A DNA stretch of 11,004 nt from Deltaproteobacteria bacterium. GTDB lineage: Bacteria > Desulfobacterota > Desulfarculia > Adiutricales > Adiutricaceae. The number at the start of each line of letters is the position of its first letter. The first letter of the stretch is position 1. This document shows, one piece after another, positions 1 to 7,753 of the stretch. Below the pieces are notes generated by a model, which did no database searches, was not told where the DNA came from, and saw nothing but the letters and a program-made list of their open reading frames with translations. The DNA lies in NCBI GenBank assembly GCA_031288745.1, contig JAITQT010000443.1:1-11004 (forward strand), in the 5' to 3' direction. The translations under genes and the position numbers were made by a program.

Positions 1-1
1 T

Positions 2-3000
2 CAGAGCGTATTAACTTATAGCGATCTTGAACGCCAAAGCCGTCAAGTCGCGGCCATAGTTTTAGAAAATAGAACTAAAAGTCAGCCCATCGTTGCCATT
101 TTTATGGAAAAAGGAGTACATGAAATCGTCTCGGTCATAGGCGTCCAAAGAGCGGCGGGGGCCTATCTGCCTGTTGACGTCAATCAGCCTCCGCTTCGAA
201 TAAGCCAAATCCTTAAGCAAGCCGGAGTTAACCTAGTTTTGGGACAAAGCCATCTTAGAGATAAATTTCCATCCACCGCTAACTTAAAGTTTATAGCCGT
301 AGACGAACTTCCCAATCAAGATGAAAAAATCCCCGAGCTTAATATAGATAGCAAAGCGCTAGCTTACGTAATCTATACCTCTGGTTCGACCGGGGTCCCT
401 AAAGGGGTTATGATCTCCCACCAAGCGGCCATGAACACGATAATAGACGTTAATCGACGCTTTAACCTTGGCCCAAGCGATTGTCTAATAGGCGTCTCTC
501 GCTTAAGTTTTGATCTATCAGTTTACGATATATTTGGAATACTCTCAGCCGGCGGCCGCTTAGTTTTGCCGCAGCCGCAAGAAGCTCTTGACCCTCTGTC
601 CTGGTTAAAGCTTATCCACAACCACTCGGCCACTGTTTGGAATAGCGTTCCGGCGCTCGCTAGTTTACTTATCCAAACCATGGAAAACGAGAATCAATCG
701 GCCCCCTCCTTAAGATTAACCCTCTTTAGCGGAGATTGGATTGGACTCGATCTTACCCCAAGATTAAAAAAACTTATGCCCAATTTACGCGCAATTGCCT
801 TAGGCGGGGCGACGGAAGCTTCTATTTGGTCAAATTTCCATCAAATAGAAGCGCTTGACTCTTCTTGGACTAGCGTTCCTTACGGAAAACCCTTAACCAA
901 CCAAGCCTTCCGCGTGCTTGATAATCAATTAAACGATAGACCAGACTGGGTTCCGGGCGATCTGTATATCCTTGGCCAGGGCCTAGCGCTAGGCTACTTA
1001 AACGATAATGAAAAAACGGCCGAGCGCTTTATAGAAAGCCCAGATAGCCAGGTTAGAATGTATAAAACTGGGGATCGCGCTCGCTACCGACCGGACGGGG
1101 TCTTGGAATTTTTGGGTCGCCTTGACAACCAGATTAAAATTCACGGCTACCGGATAGAGCTTGGTGAAATAGAAGCGGTTCTCAAAACTCACCCGGCTGT
1201 AAAAGAGGCTTGCGCCACTCTCTATCGCGGGCAAAATGATGAAAAAGCGCTAGCCCTATTCGTCGTTCCCCATAAAGATAGGCAGGCCCAACTAACGGTT
1301 ATAGAACAAGGCCCCGCGCCAATAACCGAAAACCTGGCCGAAGCCTTTAGGATAAACGAAAAAGACTATAGTGATTTAGACCGCGATAGATTTCTTAAAA
1401 CCTGGGACGATTTAACCGAGCTTTACCTAGCCTCGGCCTTAGATGCCTTAAAAAAACTAGGCTTATTTGATAGCTCGAGTGAGCCTAAAACATTTCCGAT
1501 AAATCTTAAAATAATAGAGCGTTACCATAAATGGACTAAAAGGGCGATCAAAGCTTTAGAAGAGAGAGGGTTTATAGAAAAAAATACTGATTGGCGTTAC
1601 CAGCCCGTTAAGCAAACCAAAGAGCTAGAGTGTTTAATCGAAAAAACTCTAGTTCAAATCAAAGCTATGGGCTTTAACAAAAAAGTCGGGATATTACTTG
1701 AAAAGACGGCTCGCGAACTATCATCTATCCTAACCGAAGAGCGCCATACGGCCGAATTCTATACCGACGAATCGGTGCCTGACTTGTATCAAAAGACCCT
1801 GGCCGTCTGTAACCATTTGACCGCCCAAATCGCGGTAAAGGCCGCCCAACTTTCAAGCGCTAAACCCTACCGCATCCTTGAAGTCGGGGCCGGTTACGGC
1901 ACTGTCACTCGCCATATCCTACCCCATCTGGAGCGCGAGAAGGTCGTCTATGATTTTACCGACCATTCCCAATTTTTCTTAGTCGCTTCTCAGCGTGAGT
2001 TCGCGGCCTATGATTTTGTTAACTATTCAATTTTTAATCTCGATATCGCCCCCTATCTTCAAGCTTTTAGGCCGCATAGTTACGATCTAATTATCGCTGG
2101 AAACGTCCTTCACGACGTAAAAAATATTCGTTTCTCTCTCAATAGCCTAAAGGGTCTTTTAAAGCCCTCGGGGCTAGCCATCATAATGGAGCAAACCATA
2201 TTTCAATTGCCCCTCGAATTAACCGAAGGCTTGCAGCGGGGTTTTGAAAACTTCGAAGACAGAGACCTAAGAAAAGATCACCCGCTTCTTTCAAAAGAAA
2301 ATTGGCTCGCTCTTCTTATAGAACAAGGTTTTGAAAAACCTATCTTTCCCATGCCTAGCCAATCTTTAGAAGCGCACTTGGGTCTAGAAGTCATAGTAAC
2401 TAGCGGCCCGGAAAAGGTTACCCGCTTCGATCCGGAAATATTAGAGACTTATTTAGCCGAGCGACTACCACGGTATATGATCCCCAATCGCTATCAAATT
2501 TTAGATAAGCTGCCCCTAACCGAAAATGGAAAAATCGATCGAAATAGTCTCTCCCATTCTTTAGGCCCAATAGAGAGCCAATTGAGTAAGTTCGCTCCCC
2601 CGCGGACTGAGTTGGAAAAACGCTTAGCTGAAATCTGGGTTGAAACGCTAAAGCTTGAAAGAGTCGGCCGAAACGATAGTTTTTTTCTTATAGGCGGCGA
2701 CTCGCTTTCAGCCTTCCAGCTTTTAAGAAAACTTCAAAAGGAGTTTGGGCGTCAAATTTCTCTTAAAGATCTGCTTGAAGCTCCAACTATTTCTGAGCAA
2801 TCAGAGCTTATTAGCTCTGAACAAAGTTCGGCTGATTTATCGCTAGTATTGCTAAACGAAACTCAAGGGCCAATCGGCATTTGTTTGGCTCACCCAATCG
2901 AGGGCTTGGTTACGAGCTACGCAAAACTTTCTAAAGCTATGCCTCAAATTCCTTTTTTCGCTCTCCAAAGCCGCGGCCTAGAAGGTCAATGTCAGCCCAT

Positions 3001-3682
3001 TTACGATTTTTCAGTAATGATCGAGAACTACTCGCGCTTAATTGAACCCATCAATAAAGCTCATAAGCTAATCTTAGGCGGCTGGTCAATGGGGGCCTTT
3101 ATTGCTTGGGAGATGGCCAATAAAGCGGAAGAGCGCGGAGAAAAAATAAATCAAACTCCCTTAATTTTACTAGATCCTCCCTCAAAAGATCTCTGGGATA
3201 AGCGCTACGGACAAAGACGGGGCGATTTGATATTTCTTACCGAGCAGCTCTCTAAAGAAGCGGCCCAAATTTTAGCCGGCCAGGCCGAGGCTAGCCAAGG
3301 TTTTGATAAGCTTAGTCGAAAAGAGCAAATAAAGCTTTTGGCCGAAAGCTTAAAAGAAGCCGGTGCTATCAATTCAAAGTTAGAGGCGGAGCTAGAAAAC
3401 GTAGACAATATGCTTAAAGTAGGCCTAGCCAATCTAGAGGCCTTATATCAATACCAGCCCAAGAAGCTAAAAAATCGTTCGGTTATTTACTTTAAAGCTA
3501 AAGATCAAAATCAAGAAAGCCTATCATATTGGCGCTCTCTAACTGGTGGCTCATTTGAGATAGTCGAAACGCGATCAGATCACTTTAACTTACTTCAAAG
3601 CCAAGAAGACATCTCAATAATCGCTTTAAAACTAAATGAGGTTTTAGCCAAGGCCTTAACTGCTCTCAAAAAGGAAGATTAG
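2..3682 (+). CDS. PchF-like NRPS, cysteine A domain with embedded methyltransferase, PCP and thioesterase (5' partial)
   Basis: This is the C-terminal 1226 residues of a nonribosomal peptide synthetase. The frame is open to the left edge and already reads adenylation motifs A1-A2, so the ATG at 104 is internal. Residues are counted from base 2. Adenylation core: TSGSTG (126-131), FDLSVYDIFG (170-179), GGATE (268-272), YKTGD (354-358), then RIELGEIE (384-391). The ten specificity positions are D171, L172, Y175, N214, L241, S243, L267, I275, W276 and K844, which is the established cysteine code of HMWP2 and PchE/PchF. A roughly 360-residue methyltransferase-like domain (about 445-805) interrupts the domain between A8 and A9; its SAM motif I is ILEVGAGYGT (625-634). 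A9 LPRYMIP (822-828) and A10 NGKIDR follow. The carrier domain has GGDSL with phosphopantetheine Ser901. A type I thioesterase ends the protein, with GWSMG Ser1029, Asp1058 and His1194. This is the order of pyochelin synthetase PchF; the cyclization domain expected upstream is outside the window. The exact product is unknown. Confidence 0.95.
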   Translation, partial: QSVLTYSDLERQSRQVAAIVLENRTKSQPIVAIFMEKGVHEIVSVIGVQRAAGAYLPVDVNQPPLRISQILKQAGVNLVLGQSHLRDKFPSTANLKFIAVDELPNQDEKIPELNIDSKALAYVIYTSGSTGVPKGVMISHQAAMNTIIDVNRRFNLGPSDCLIGVSRLSFDLSVYDIFGILSAGGRLVLPQPQEALDPLSWLKLIHNHSATVWNSVPALASLLIQTMENENQSAPSLRLTLFSGDWIGLDLTPRLKKLMPNLRAIALGGATEASIWSNFHQIEALDSSWTSVPYGKPLTNQAFRVLDNQLNDRPDWVPGDLYILGQGLALGYLNDNEKTAERFIESPDSQVRMYKTGDRARYRPDGVLEFLGRLDNQIKIHGYRIELGEIEAVLKTHPAVKEACATLYRGQNDEKALALFVVPHKDRQAQLTVIEQGPAPITENLAEAFRINEKDYSDLDRDRFLKTWDDLTELYLASALDALKKLGLFDSSSEPKTFPINLKIIERYHKWTKRAIKALEERGFIEKNTDWRYQPVKQTKELECLIEKTLVQIKAMGFNKKVGILLEKTARELSSILTEERHTAEFYTDESVPDLYQKTLAVCNHLTAQIAVKAAQLSSAKPYRILEVGAGYGTVTRHILPHLEREKVVYDFTDHSQFFLVASQREFAAYDFVNYSIFNLDIAPYLQAFRPHSYDLIIAGNVLHDVKNIRFSLNSLKGLLKPSGLAIIMEQTIFQLPLELTEGLQRGFENFEDRDLRKDHPLLSKENWLALLIEQGFEKPIFPMPSQSLEAHLGLEVIVTSGPEKVTRFDPEILETYLAERLPRYMIPNRYQILDKLPLTENGKIDRNSLSHSLGPIESQLSKFAPPRTELEKRLAEIWVETLKLERVGRNDSFFLIGGDSLSAFQLLRKLQKEFGRQISLKDLLEAPTISEQSELISSEQSSADLSLVLLNETQGPIGICLAHPIEGLVTSYAKLSKAMPQIPFFALQSRGLEGQCQPIYDFSVMIENYSRLIEPINKAHKLILGGWSMGAFIAWEMANKAEERGEKINQTPLILLDPPSKDLWDKRYGQRRGDLIFLTEQLSKEAAQILAGQAEASQGFDKLSRKEQIKLLAESLKEAGAINSKLEAELENVDNMLKVGLANLEALYQYQPKKLKNRSVIYFKAKDQNQESLSYWRSLTGGSFEIVETRSDHFNLLQSQEDISIIALKLNEVLAKALTALKKED

Positions 3683-3684
3683 TA

Positions 3685-4440
3685 ATGCTCAAAAGCGCTT
3701 GGTTAATCCATAATCATGAGTCAGACTCCGACTCGGCCCCCTTACGGATGTTTTGTTTTCCTTACGCCGGAGGCGGTGCCTCAATTTACCGCCGTTGGGG
3801 ACAAGCCCTTTGGCCGTTAGCCGAACTCTACGCCGTTCAATTGCCAGGACGCGAGGAAAGGATTTCTCAGCCTCGCTATTACAGTATACCAAAGCTGGCC
3901 CAAGCTCTAATTAACGAGGCCTTTTTCGATGAAAACCAGATCTGGTTCTCTAAACCCTTCGTCTTGTTTGGCCACAGCATGGGGGCCAAAATCGTTTTTG
4001 AGTTAAGTAGGAGGCTAGAGGAGATGAAAAAAAAACCAGCTCTAGTCATAGCCTCAGGCTGCCTTCCGCCATGCTTTCCGGCGACTAGGCGTATCCACGA
4101 TTTACCCGACGAGCGCTTTATGGAAGAACTACGCCATTTAGCCGGCACTCCTGAGGAAATTTTAAGAGACAAGGCCTTTATGGACATGTACCGACCGCTC
4201 TTGCGAGCCGATTTCACCATGGATGAAACTTATGAAAACAACTCGGTGCTCGATATTCCCTTTGTGGCTATCGGCGGTAAAAATGACAGAGAAGCCGGGG
4301 TCGAATTTCTAGACGATTGGAAGCGCTTAACCAGCGGACCGTTTCATAAGCATAGTCTAAACGGCGATCATTTTTTCATAAAAAAAGAAGAAAGAGCGCT
4401 TCTCGACATCGTCAAAATGGAACTAAAAGCCGTGGCCTAA
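3685..4440 (+). CDS. Type II (editing) thioesterase, PchC/YbtT-like
   Basis: This is a 251-residue stand-alone alpha/beta-hydrolase thioesterase, a cytoplasmic enzyme that hydrolyses wrong or stalled acyl groups from NRPS carrier domains. The N-terminal signature FPYAGGGASIYRRW (25-38) followed by LPGREER (53-59) is typical of the RifR/GrsT/PchC family. The nucleophile elbow GHSMG puts the catalytic serine at S98; D201 (IGGKND) and H229 (LNGDHF) complete the triad. The length is usual for the family. The start lies two bases after the synthetase stop, with AAGGA at 3671-3675 nine bases upstream, so the two genes are almost certainly co-transcribed and probably translationally coupled. Homologous editing thioesterases accompany the pyochelin and yersiniabactin synthetases, which agrees with the cysteine code of the neighbour. 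Confidence 0.95.
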   Translation: MLKSAWLIHNHESDSDSAPLRMFCFPYAGGGASIYRRWGQALWPLAELYAVQLPGREERISQPRYYSIPKLAQALINEAFFDENQIWFSKPFVLFGHSMGAKIVFELSRRLEEMKKKPALVIASGCLPPCFPATRRIHDLPDERFMEELRHLAGTPEEILRDKAFMDMYRPLLRADFTMDETYENNSVLDIPFVAIGGKNDREAGVEFLDDWKRLTSGPFHKHSLNGDHFFIKKEERALLDIVKMELKAVA

Positions 4441-4452
4441 GGGGGAGTTAAA

Positions 4453-4503
4453 TTGAAGGTTCAATATATCGAAACTAAAAATCGAAACGATCTAAGCTTA
4501 TAG
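4453..4503 (+). CDS. Possible 16-residue TTG-started leader ORF
   Basis: In the 101-base gap between the thioesterase and the transporter, a strong Shine-Dalgarno-like run AAGGGGGAG (4439-4447) is followed five bases later by TTG and 16 codons ending in TAG (MKVQYIETKNRNDLSL). The transporter ATG at 4542 has no comparable ribosome binding site, so this purine run belongs to something else or is relictual. It could be a short leader peptide that couples translation, the remains of a lost gene, or chance. No family is recognised. Only the ribosome-binding sequence and the small open frame support it. Confidence 0.25.
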   Translation: MKVQYIETKNRNDLSL

Positions 4504-4541
4504 CTCTCACTCTAAACTACAATCTCGGTAAATATAACTTT

Positions 4542-6932
4542 ATGAAAGCTAAATCTTACGAACTTATCGAATCGACGAGACAGCGAAGGGCCAGAGCGTA
4601 CGTCAGCCTATTGAGCTGCTTACGCTGGCCCATAATAATACTATGCCTAATGTTAGCCTGTTTATCGCTCTACTTTTCTAGAAACCTTGTCTTTGATAAC
4701 TCTAACGAATCATTTTTTGAAAAAGACGATCCAGCAGTTTTAGCCATAGAACGCTTTAGATCGCTCTTTGGTAACGACGATGCGGTAGCCGTCGCCATTA
4801 AGACTCAAAACGTCTTCGAGTATGAAACGCTAGTTAGGATAAAAGACTTGGCCGAGGCTATTGAAAAACAAGTTCCTTACCTTAAGAAAACGACCTGGCT
4901 GGGGAACGTCGAATATCTCTCTGGTTATAACGACGAAATTACGGCGGCACCTCTGGCCGAAAAAATTCCTAAAACGACCCAAGAGATGAATGAGTTTAAA
5001 AAGAAGGCTATGAGCTATCCCGACTATCTAAACACGCTCATTTCCGAAGACGGAAAGATAGCCATCATAGTTTTAGAATGCGATATCTACCCTAAAGAGG
5101 TAAAAGATCCGCGTAAAAAGATTGCCCCGGCCATCTATTCTATCCTTAAGCGCCCGCAATTTGAAGCTTTAGACGTCCATCTGGTCGGTGCCCCCATTCA
5201 AAACTACGAAACTAACTATCTAACCGCCTATGAGGCTATTAAGCTAGGCTTAATTTGCCTAACGGTTCAAGCGGTTCTGCTCTTCTACTTTGGCCGAGGC
5301 CTTCGAGCCGTAATGGCCCCTATCGTAACTATTGTTTTAAGTATCGTCTATACCATAGGAATTATTGGTTTTATGGGCTGGACGCTCTCTCTTATGACCA
5401 TTATGCTGCCGGCCATGCTGCTTTCGGTTTGCCTAGGCGACTGCGTGCACATTATAGCCGACTACCACCGACATCGCGATAAGGGCGAAGAGCATATAGC
5501 GGCCATGATTTCCACCATACGCGAATGCATGTTGCCATGCTTAATTACCTCATTAACGACCATGCTGGGTTTTCTTTCGTTTATTTCCACCGATATCGCG
5601 CCCATTCGCATGGCCGGCCTCTATTCGGGCATCGGGGTGGGCCTGGCCTTTATTCTCGCCATAACCTTAACCCCGGTGGCTTATTTGATCTGGCCGGAAA
5701 AAAAAGCGCCCAAACAAGCTCCGGAAGCCAAAAATATTTGGCTCGATGCTATGCTAAATAAACTCGTTATCTTTAGCGTCGAACATAGGCGCGGCGTAGT
5801 CGTCTTTTTTACGCTCACCACTATCGTTTGCGCCGCCCTCTTTACTCGCCTTAAGGTCGAAACAAACTTTATTAAAGATCTTAGCTTAGACATCCAATAC
5901 CGGCGAGATTCGGATTTTTTTGACTCTCGCTTGGGCGGGGCTATGGCCCTCGAAATCATGGTCGATAGCGGACGCGAAAACGGGGCGCGGGATATCGGCT
6001 TTCTAACCGACTTAGAAAAACTTCAGCGCTATGCCGAAACTAACCCACACACTAAAAAGACCCATAGCCTGGTCGACACTATTAAAAGGGTAAACGAAGC
6101 GCTCCATAATGAAGCGCCAGGTTCGCGCCGAATACCAGAAAATCAAGACAAAGTAAGCGAGAGCATATTTTTCTACGAAATGTCGGGTGGAAAAAACCTA
6201 GATAAAGAACTTAGCTTTTTATCCGACGTAGCACGGGTCCACGTTCAAACTAGAACCATGAGCACCGCCGAGGTCAAGGCCTTTATAAGGGCTCTCGACG
6301 CATTTATCGAAAGAGAGCTTGGAGGTAGATTAAAAACTCAATACACCGGGCAGATGGCCTGGGTAGCCTCTATTAGCGACCACGTCTTAACCGGCCAAGT
6401 TTCTAGCCTAGTTAGCGCCGCGGTTTCTATTACCATAATGATGATCTTAGCTTTATGGTCGCTAAAACTTGGGCTTATAAGCATGCTGCCAAACATAGTG
6501 CCTATGATCGCCCCATTCGGACTGATGTGGCTTTTTAACGTTAACGTCAGTATCGTCTTAATGGTTTTTTCCTCGGTCGTTATAGGTATCTGCGTTGACG
6601 ACACCACCCATTTCTACATTAATTTTAAACGCAATCTAGCCCTTAATAGCGACTACCGCCAGGCCCTCTTCGAGACTATTTTAAACGTGGGTCGTCCCGT
6701 CACCTACACGACGGTTTCGCTAGTTTTGGGGTTTTTGGTTTTCGCCCTCTCCGACGTTAGAACAACGATCCAATTTGGACTACTAAGCTGCGGGGCCTTT
6801 ATTTGGGGCTGGCTAGCTGATCTAACCTTTTCTCCGGCCCTATTATATCTACTTCAGCCTTTAAAAAAAACTACGAGCGTCCAAATAGCGACGCAAGCAC
6901 CTACGTTTGAGGCCCCCAAACTATCTTCTTAA
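4542..6932 (+). CDS. RND/MMPL-family inner-membrane transporter
   Basis: This 796-residue protein has the duplicated architecture of the RND superfamily, in the shorter MMPL/HpnN-like form rather than the roughly 1,030-residue AcrB form. Each half has one hydrophobic helix (about 29-47 and 417-436), a large periplasmic loop (about 48-233 and 437-615), and a cluster of five helices (about 234-384 and 616-772). The fourth helix of each half carries polar residues in the usual proton-relay position: LGDCVHII (D300) and GICVDDTTHFY (D686, D687). A proton-driven pump is therefore likely. The substrate cannot be read from sequence; relatives move lipids, hopanoids and lipid-linked metabolites, and mycobacterial MmpL4/5 export siderophores. 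The ATG at 4542 is the first start codon after an in-frame stop at 4476 but has only a weak ribosome binding site. No periplasmic adaptor gene accompanies it; a LolA-like gene follows after 26 bases. Confidence 0.93.
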   Translation: MKAKSYELIESTRQRRARAYVSLLSCLRWPIIILCLMLACLSLYFSRNLVFDNSNESFFEKDDPAVLAIERFRSLFGNDDAVAVAIKTQNVFEYETLVRIKDLAEAIEKQVPYLKKTTWLGNVEYLSGYNDEITAAPLAEKIPKTTQEMNEFKKKAMSYPDYLNTLISEDGKIAIIVLECDIYPKEVKDPRKKIAPAIYSILKRPQFEALDVHLVGAPIQNYETNYLTAYEAIKLGLICLTVQAVLLFYFGRGLRAVMAPIVTIVLSIVYTIGIIGFMGWTLSLMTIMLPAMLLSVCLGDCVHIIADYHRHRDKGEEHIAAMISTIRECMLPCLITSLTTMLGFLSFISTDIAPIRMAGLYSGIGVGLAFILAITLTPVAYLIWPEKKAPKQAPEAKNIWLDAMLNKLVIFSVEHRRGVVVFFTLTTIVCAALFTRLKVETNFIKDLSLDIQYRRDSDFFDSRLGGAMALEIMVDSGRENGARDIGFLTDLEKLQRYAETNPHTKKTHSLVDTIKRVNEALHNEAPGSRRIPENQDKVSESIFFYEMSGGKNLDKELSFLSDVARVHVQTRTMSTAEVKAFIRALDAFIERELGGRLKTQYTGQMAWVASISDHVLTGQVSSLVSAAVSITIMMILALWSLKLGLISMLPNIVPMIAPFGLMWLFNVNVSIVLMVFSSVVIGICVDDTTHFYINFKRNLALNSDYRQALFETILNVGRPVTYTTVSLVLGFLVFALSDVRTTIQFGLLSCGAFIWGWLADLTFSPALLYLLQPLKKTTSVQIATQAPTFEAPKLSS

Positions 6933-6958
6933 ACAAATCTTAACCTAAGGGGACTGAT

Positions 6959-7753
6959 ATGAATTATATCCGCTCGCTTTTATTTTCTATCCTTATCCTC
7001 TCCATCGCCTCCATAGTCTGGGCCGCCGACGACCCCGCTATCGCTGGGAAAAAACTAGCTCAACAAATGGACGACGTCGATAATAGCGTCGATTCCATTA
7101 GCTCGGGGGTTATGACCATTACCCGCGATGGGAAAATCTTAACTCGGTCATTTGATCTTTTTACTAAACAAATAAAACCTAACAAGGAAGAAGAACGCGT
7201 CCTCTTCGTCTTTAACGAACCGGCTGAAGTTAAGGGCATCACCTACTTAGAGTGGACCTATCAGGGTACAGACAAAGACGACGATTTGTGGGTATATTTG
7301 CCCTCCGAAAGCATGACTAGACGCATTAGTGGCTCGAGCATGTTTTCTTCTTTTATGAGAAGCGATCTGGCTAACGAAGATCTAAAAAACATGGACGACG
7401 TGGAAGAGTATACCTACGAAATACAGGGTAGCGAAACGGTCGACGGAAAAGATTGCTATATCTTAACGCGAACGGCCATAAAGCAAAAAGACACCCAATA
7501 TTCAAGACAAGTTCAATGGGTGCGCAAGGACAATTTACTTAGAGAAAAAATCGAATATTACGATAAAAAAAATAAGCTACTTAAGACCATGTATTTTTTA
7601 ACCTGCGATAAGATAGATGGCATCTGGACGACCACAAAATTAAAAATTGATAAAGCCGACGGAACCTCGAGCACCGTGGTTGATTGGAGCAAAATACAAT
7701 ACAACGTAGGACTTAAGGACCAAGATTTTGAACAAAGTAGGCTTCATCGATAA
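6959..7753 (+). CDS. LolA-like outer membrane lipoprotein-sorting protein
   Basis: This is a 264-residue secreted periplasmic protein. A signal peptide spans residues 1-22 (hydrophobic stretch SLLFSILILSIASIV, probable cleavage after VWA). The mature part matches the 'outer membrane lipoprotein-sorting protein' group with a LolA/LolB-like fold: VLFVFNEPAEVKGITYL (81-97), DDDLWVYLP (107-115), then RRISGSS (121-127) and FMRSDLANEDL (132-142). This group commonly sits beside MMPL-type RND pumps, where it is thought to carry a hydrophobic cargo across the periplasm. The start is well supported by AAGGGGA (6947-6953) before ATG 6959. It overlaps the next gene by 26 bases. The function is inferred from family and context; the cargo is unknown. 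It is unlikely to be the housekeeping LolA, which is shorter and not tied to such operons. Confidence 0.9.
   Translation: MNYIRSLLFSILILSIASIVWAADDPAIAGKKLAQQMDDVDNSVDSISSGVMTITRDGKILTRSFDLFTKQIKPNKEEERVLFVFNEPAEVKGITYLEWTYQGTDKDDDLWVYLPSESMTRRISGSSMFSSFMRSDLANEDLKNMDDVEEYTYEIQGSETVDGKDCYILTRTAIKQKDTQYSRQVQWVRKDNLLREKIEYYDKKNKLLKTMYFLTCDKIDGIWTTTKLKIDKADGTSSTVVDWSKIQYNVGLKDQDFEQSRLHR
7715..7730 (+). promoter_or_regulatory. Ribosome binding site for the TTG start of the barrel gene
   Basis: AAGGA at 7715-7719 sits eight bases before TTG 7728, still within the coding sequence of the LolA-like gene. No ATG or GTG occurs in frame before the hydrophobic signal-peptide core, so this site decides the start. 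The placement also implies translational coupling of the two genes. Confidence 0.55.

Noticed and set aside
104..106. ATG at 104 as the start of the synthetase
   Set aside because: The frame is open to base 2 and encodes recognisable adenylation sequence (LTYSDLERQSRQVA), so the gene is truncated by the window edge.
4441..4541. Fur box or sigma-70 promoter in the thioesterase-pump gap
   Set aside because: No GATAATGATAATC-like palindrome and no -35/-10 pair with suitable spacing is visible; the 9883-9967 spacer also lacks both. Iron control, if any, would act upstream of the window.
5255..5761. Two + strand frames (5255-5482 and 5525-5761) inside the pump gene
   Set aside because: They overlap conserved transmembrane coding sequence in another frame, with no domain or ribosome binding site.
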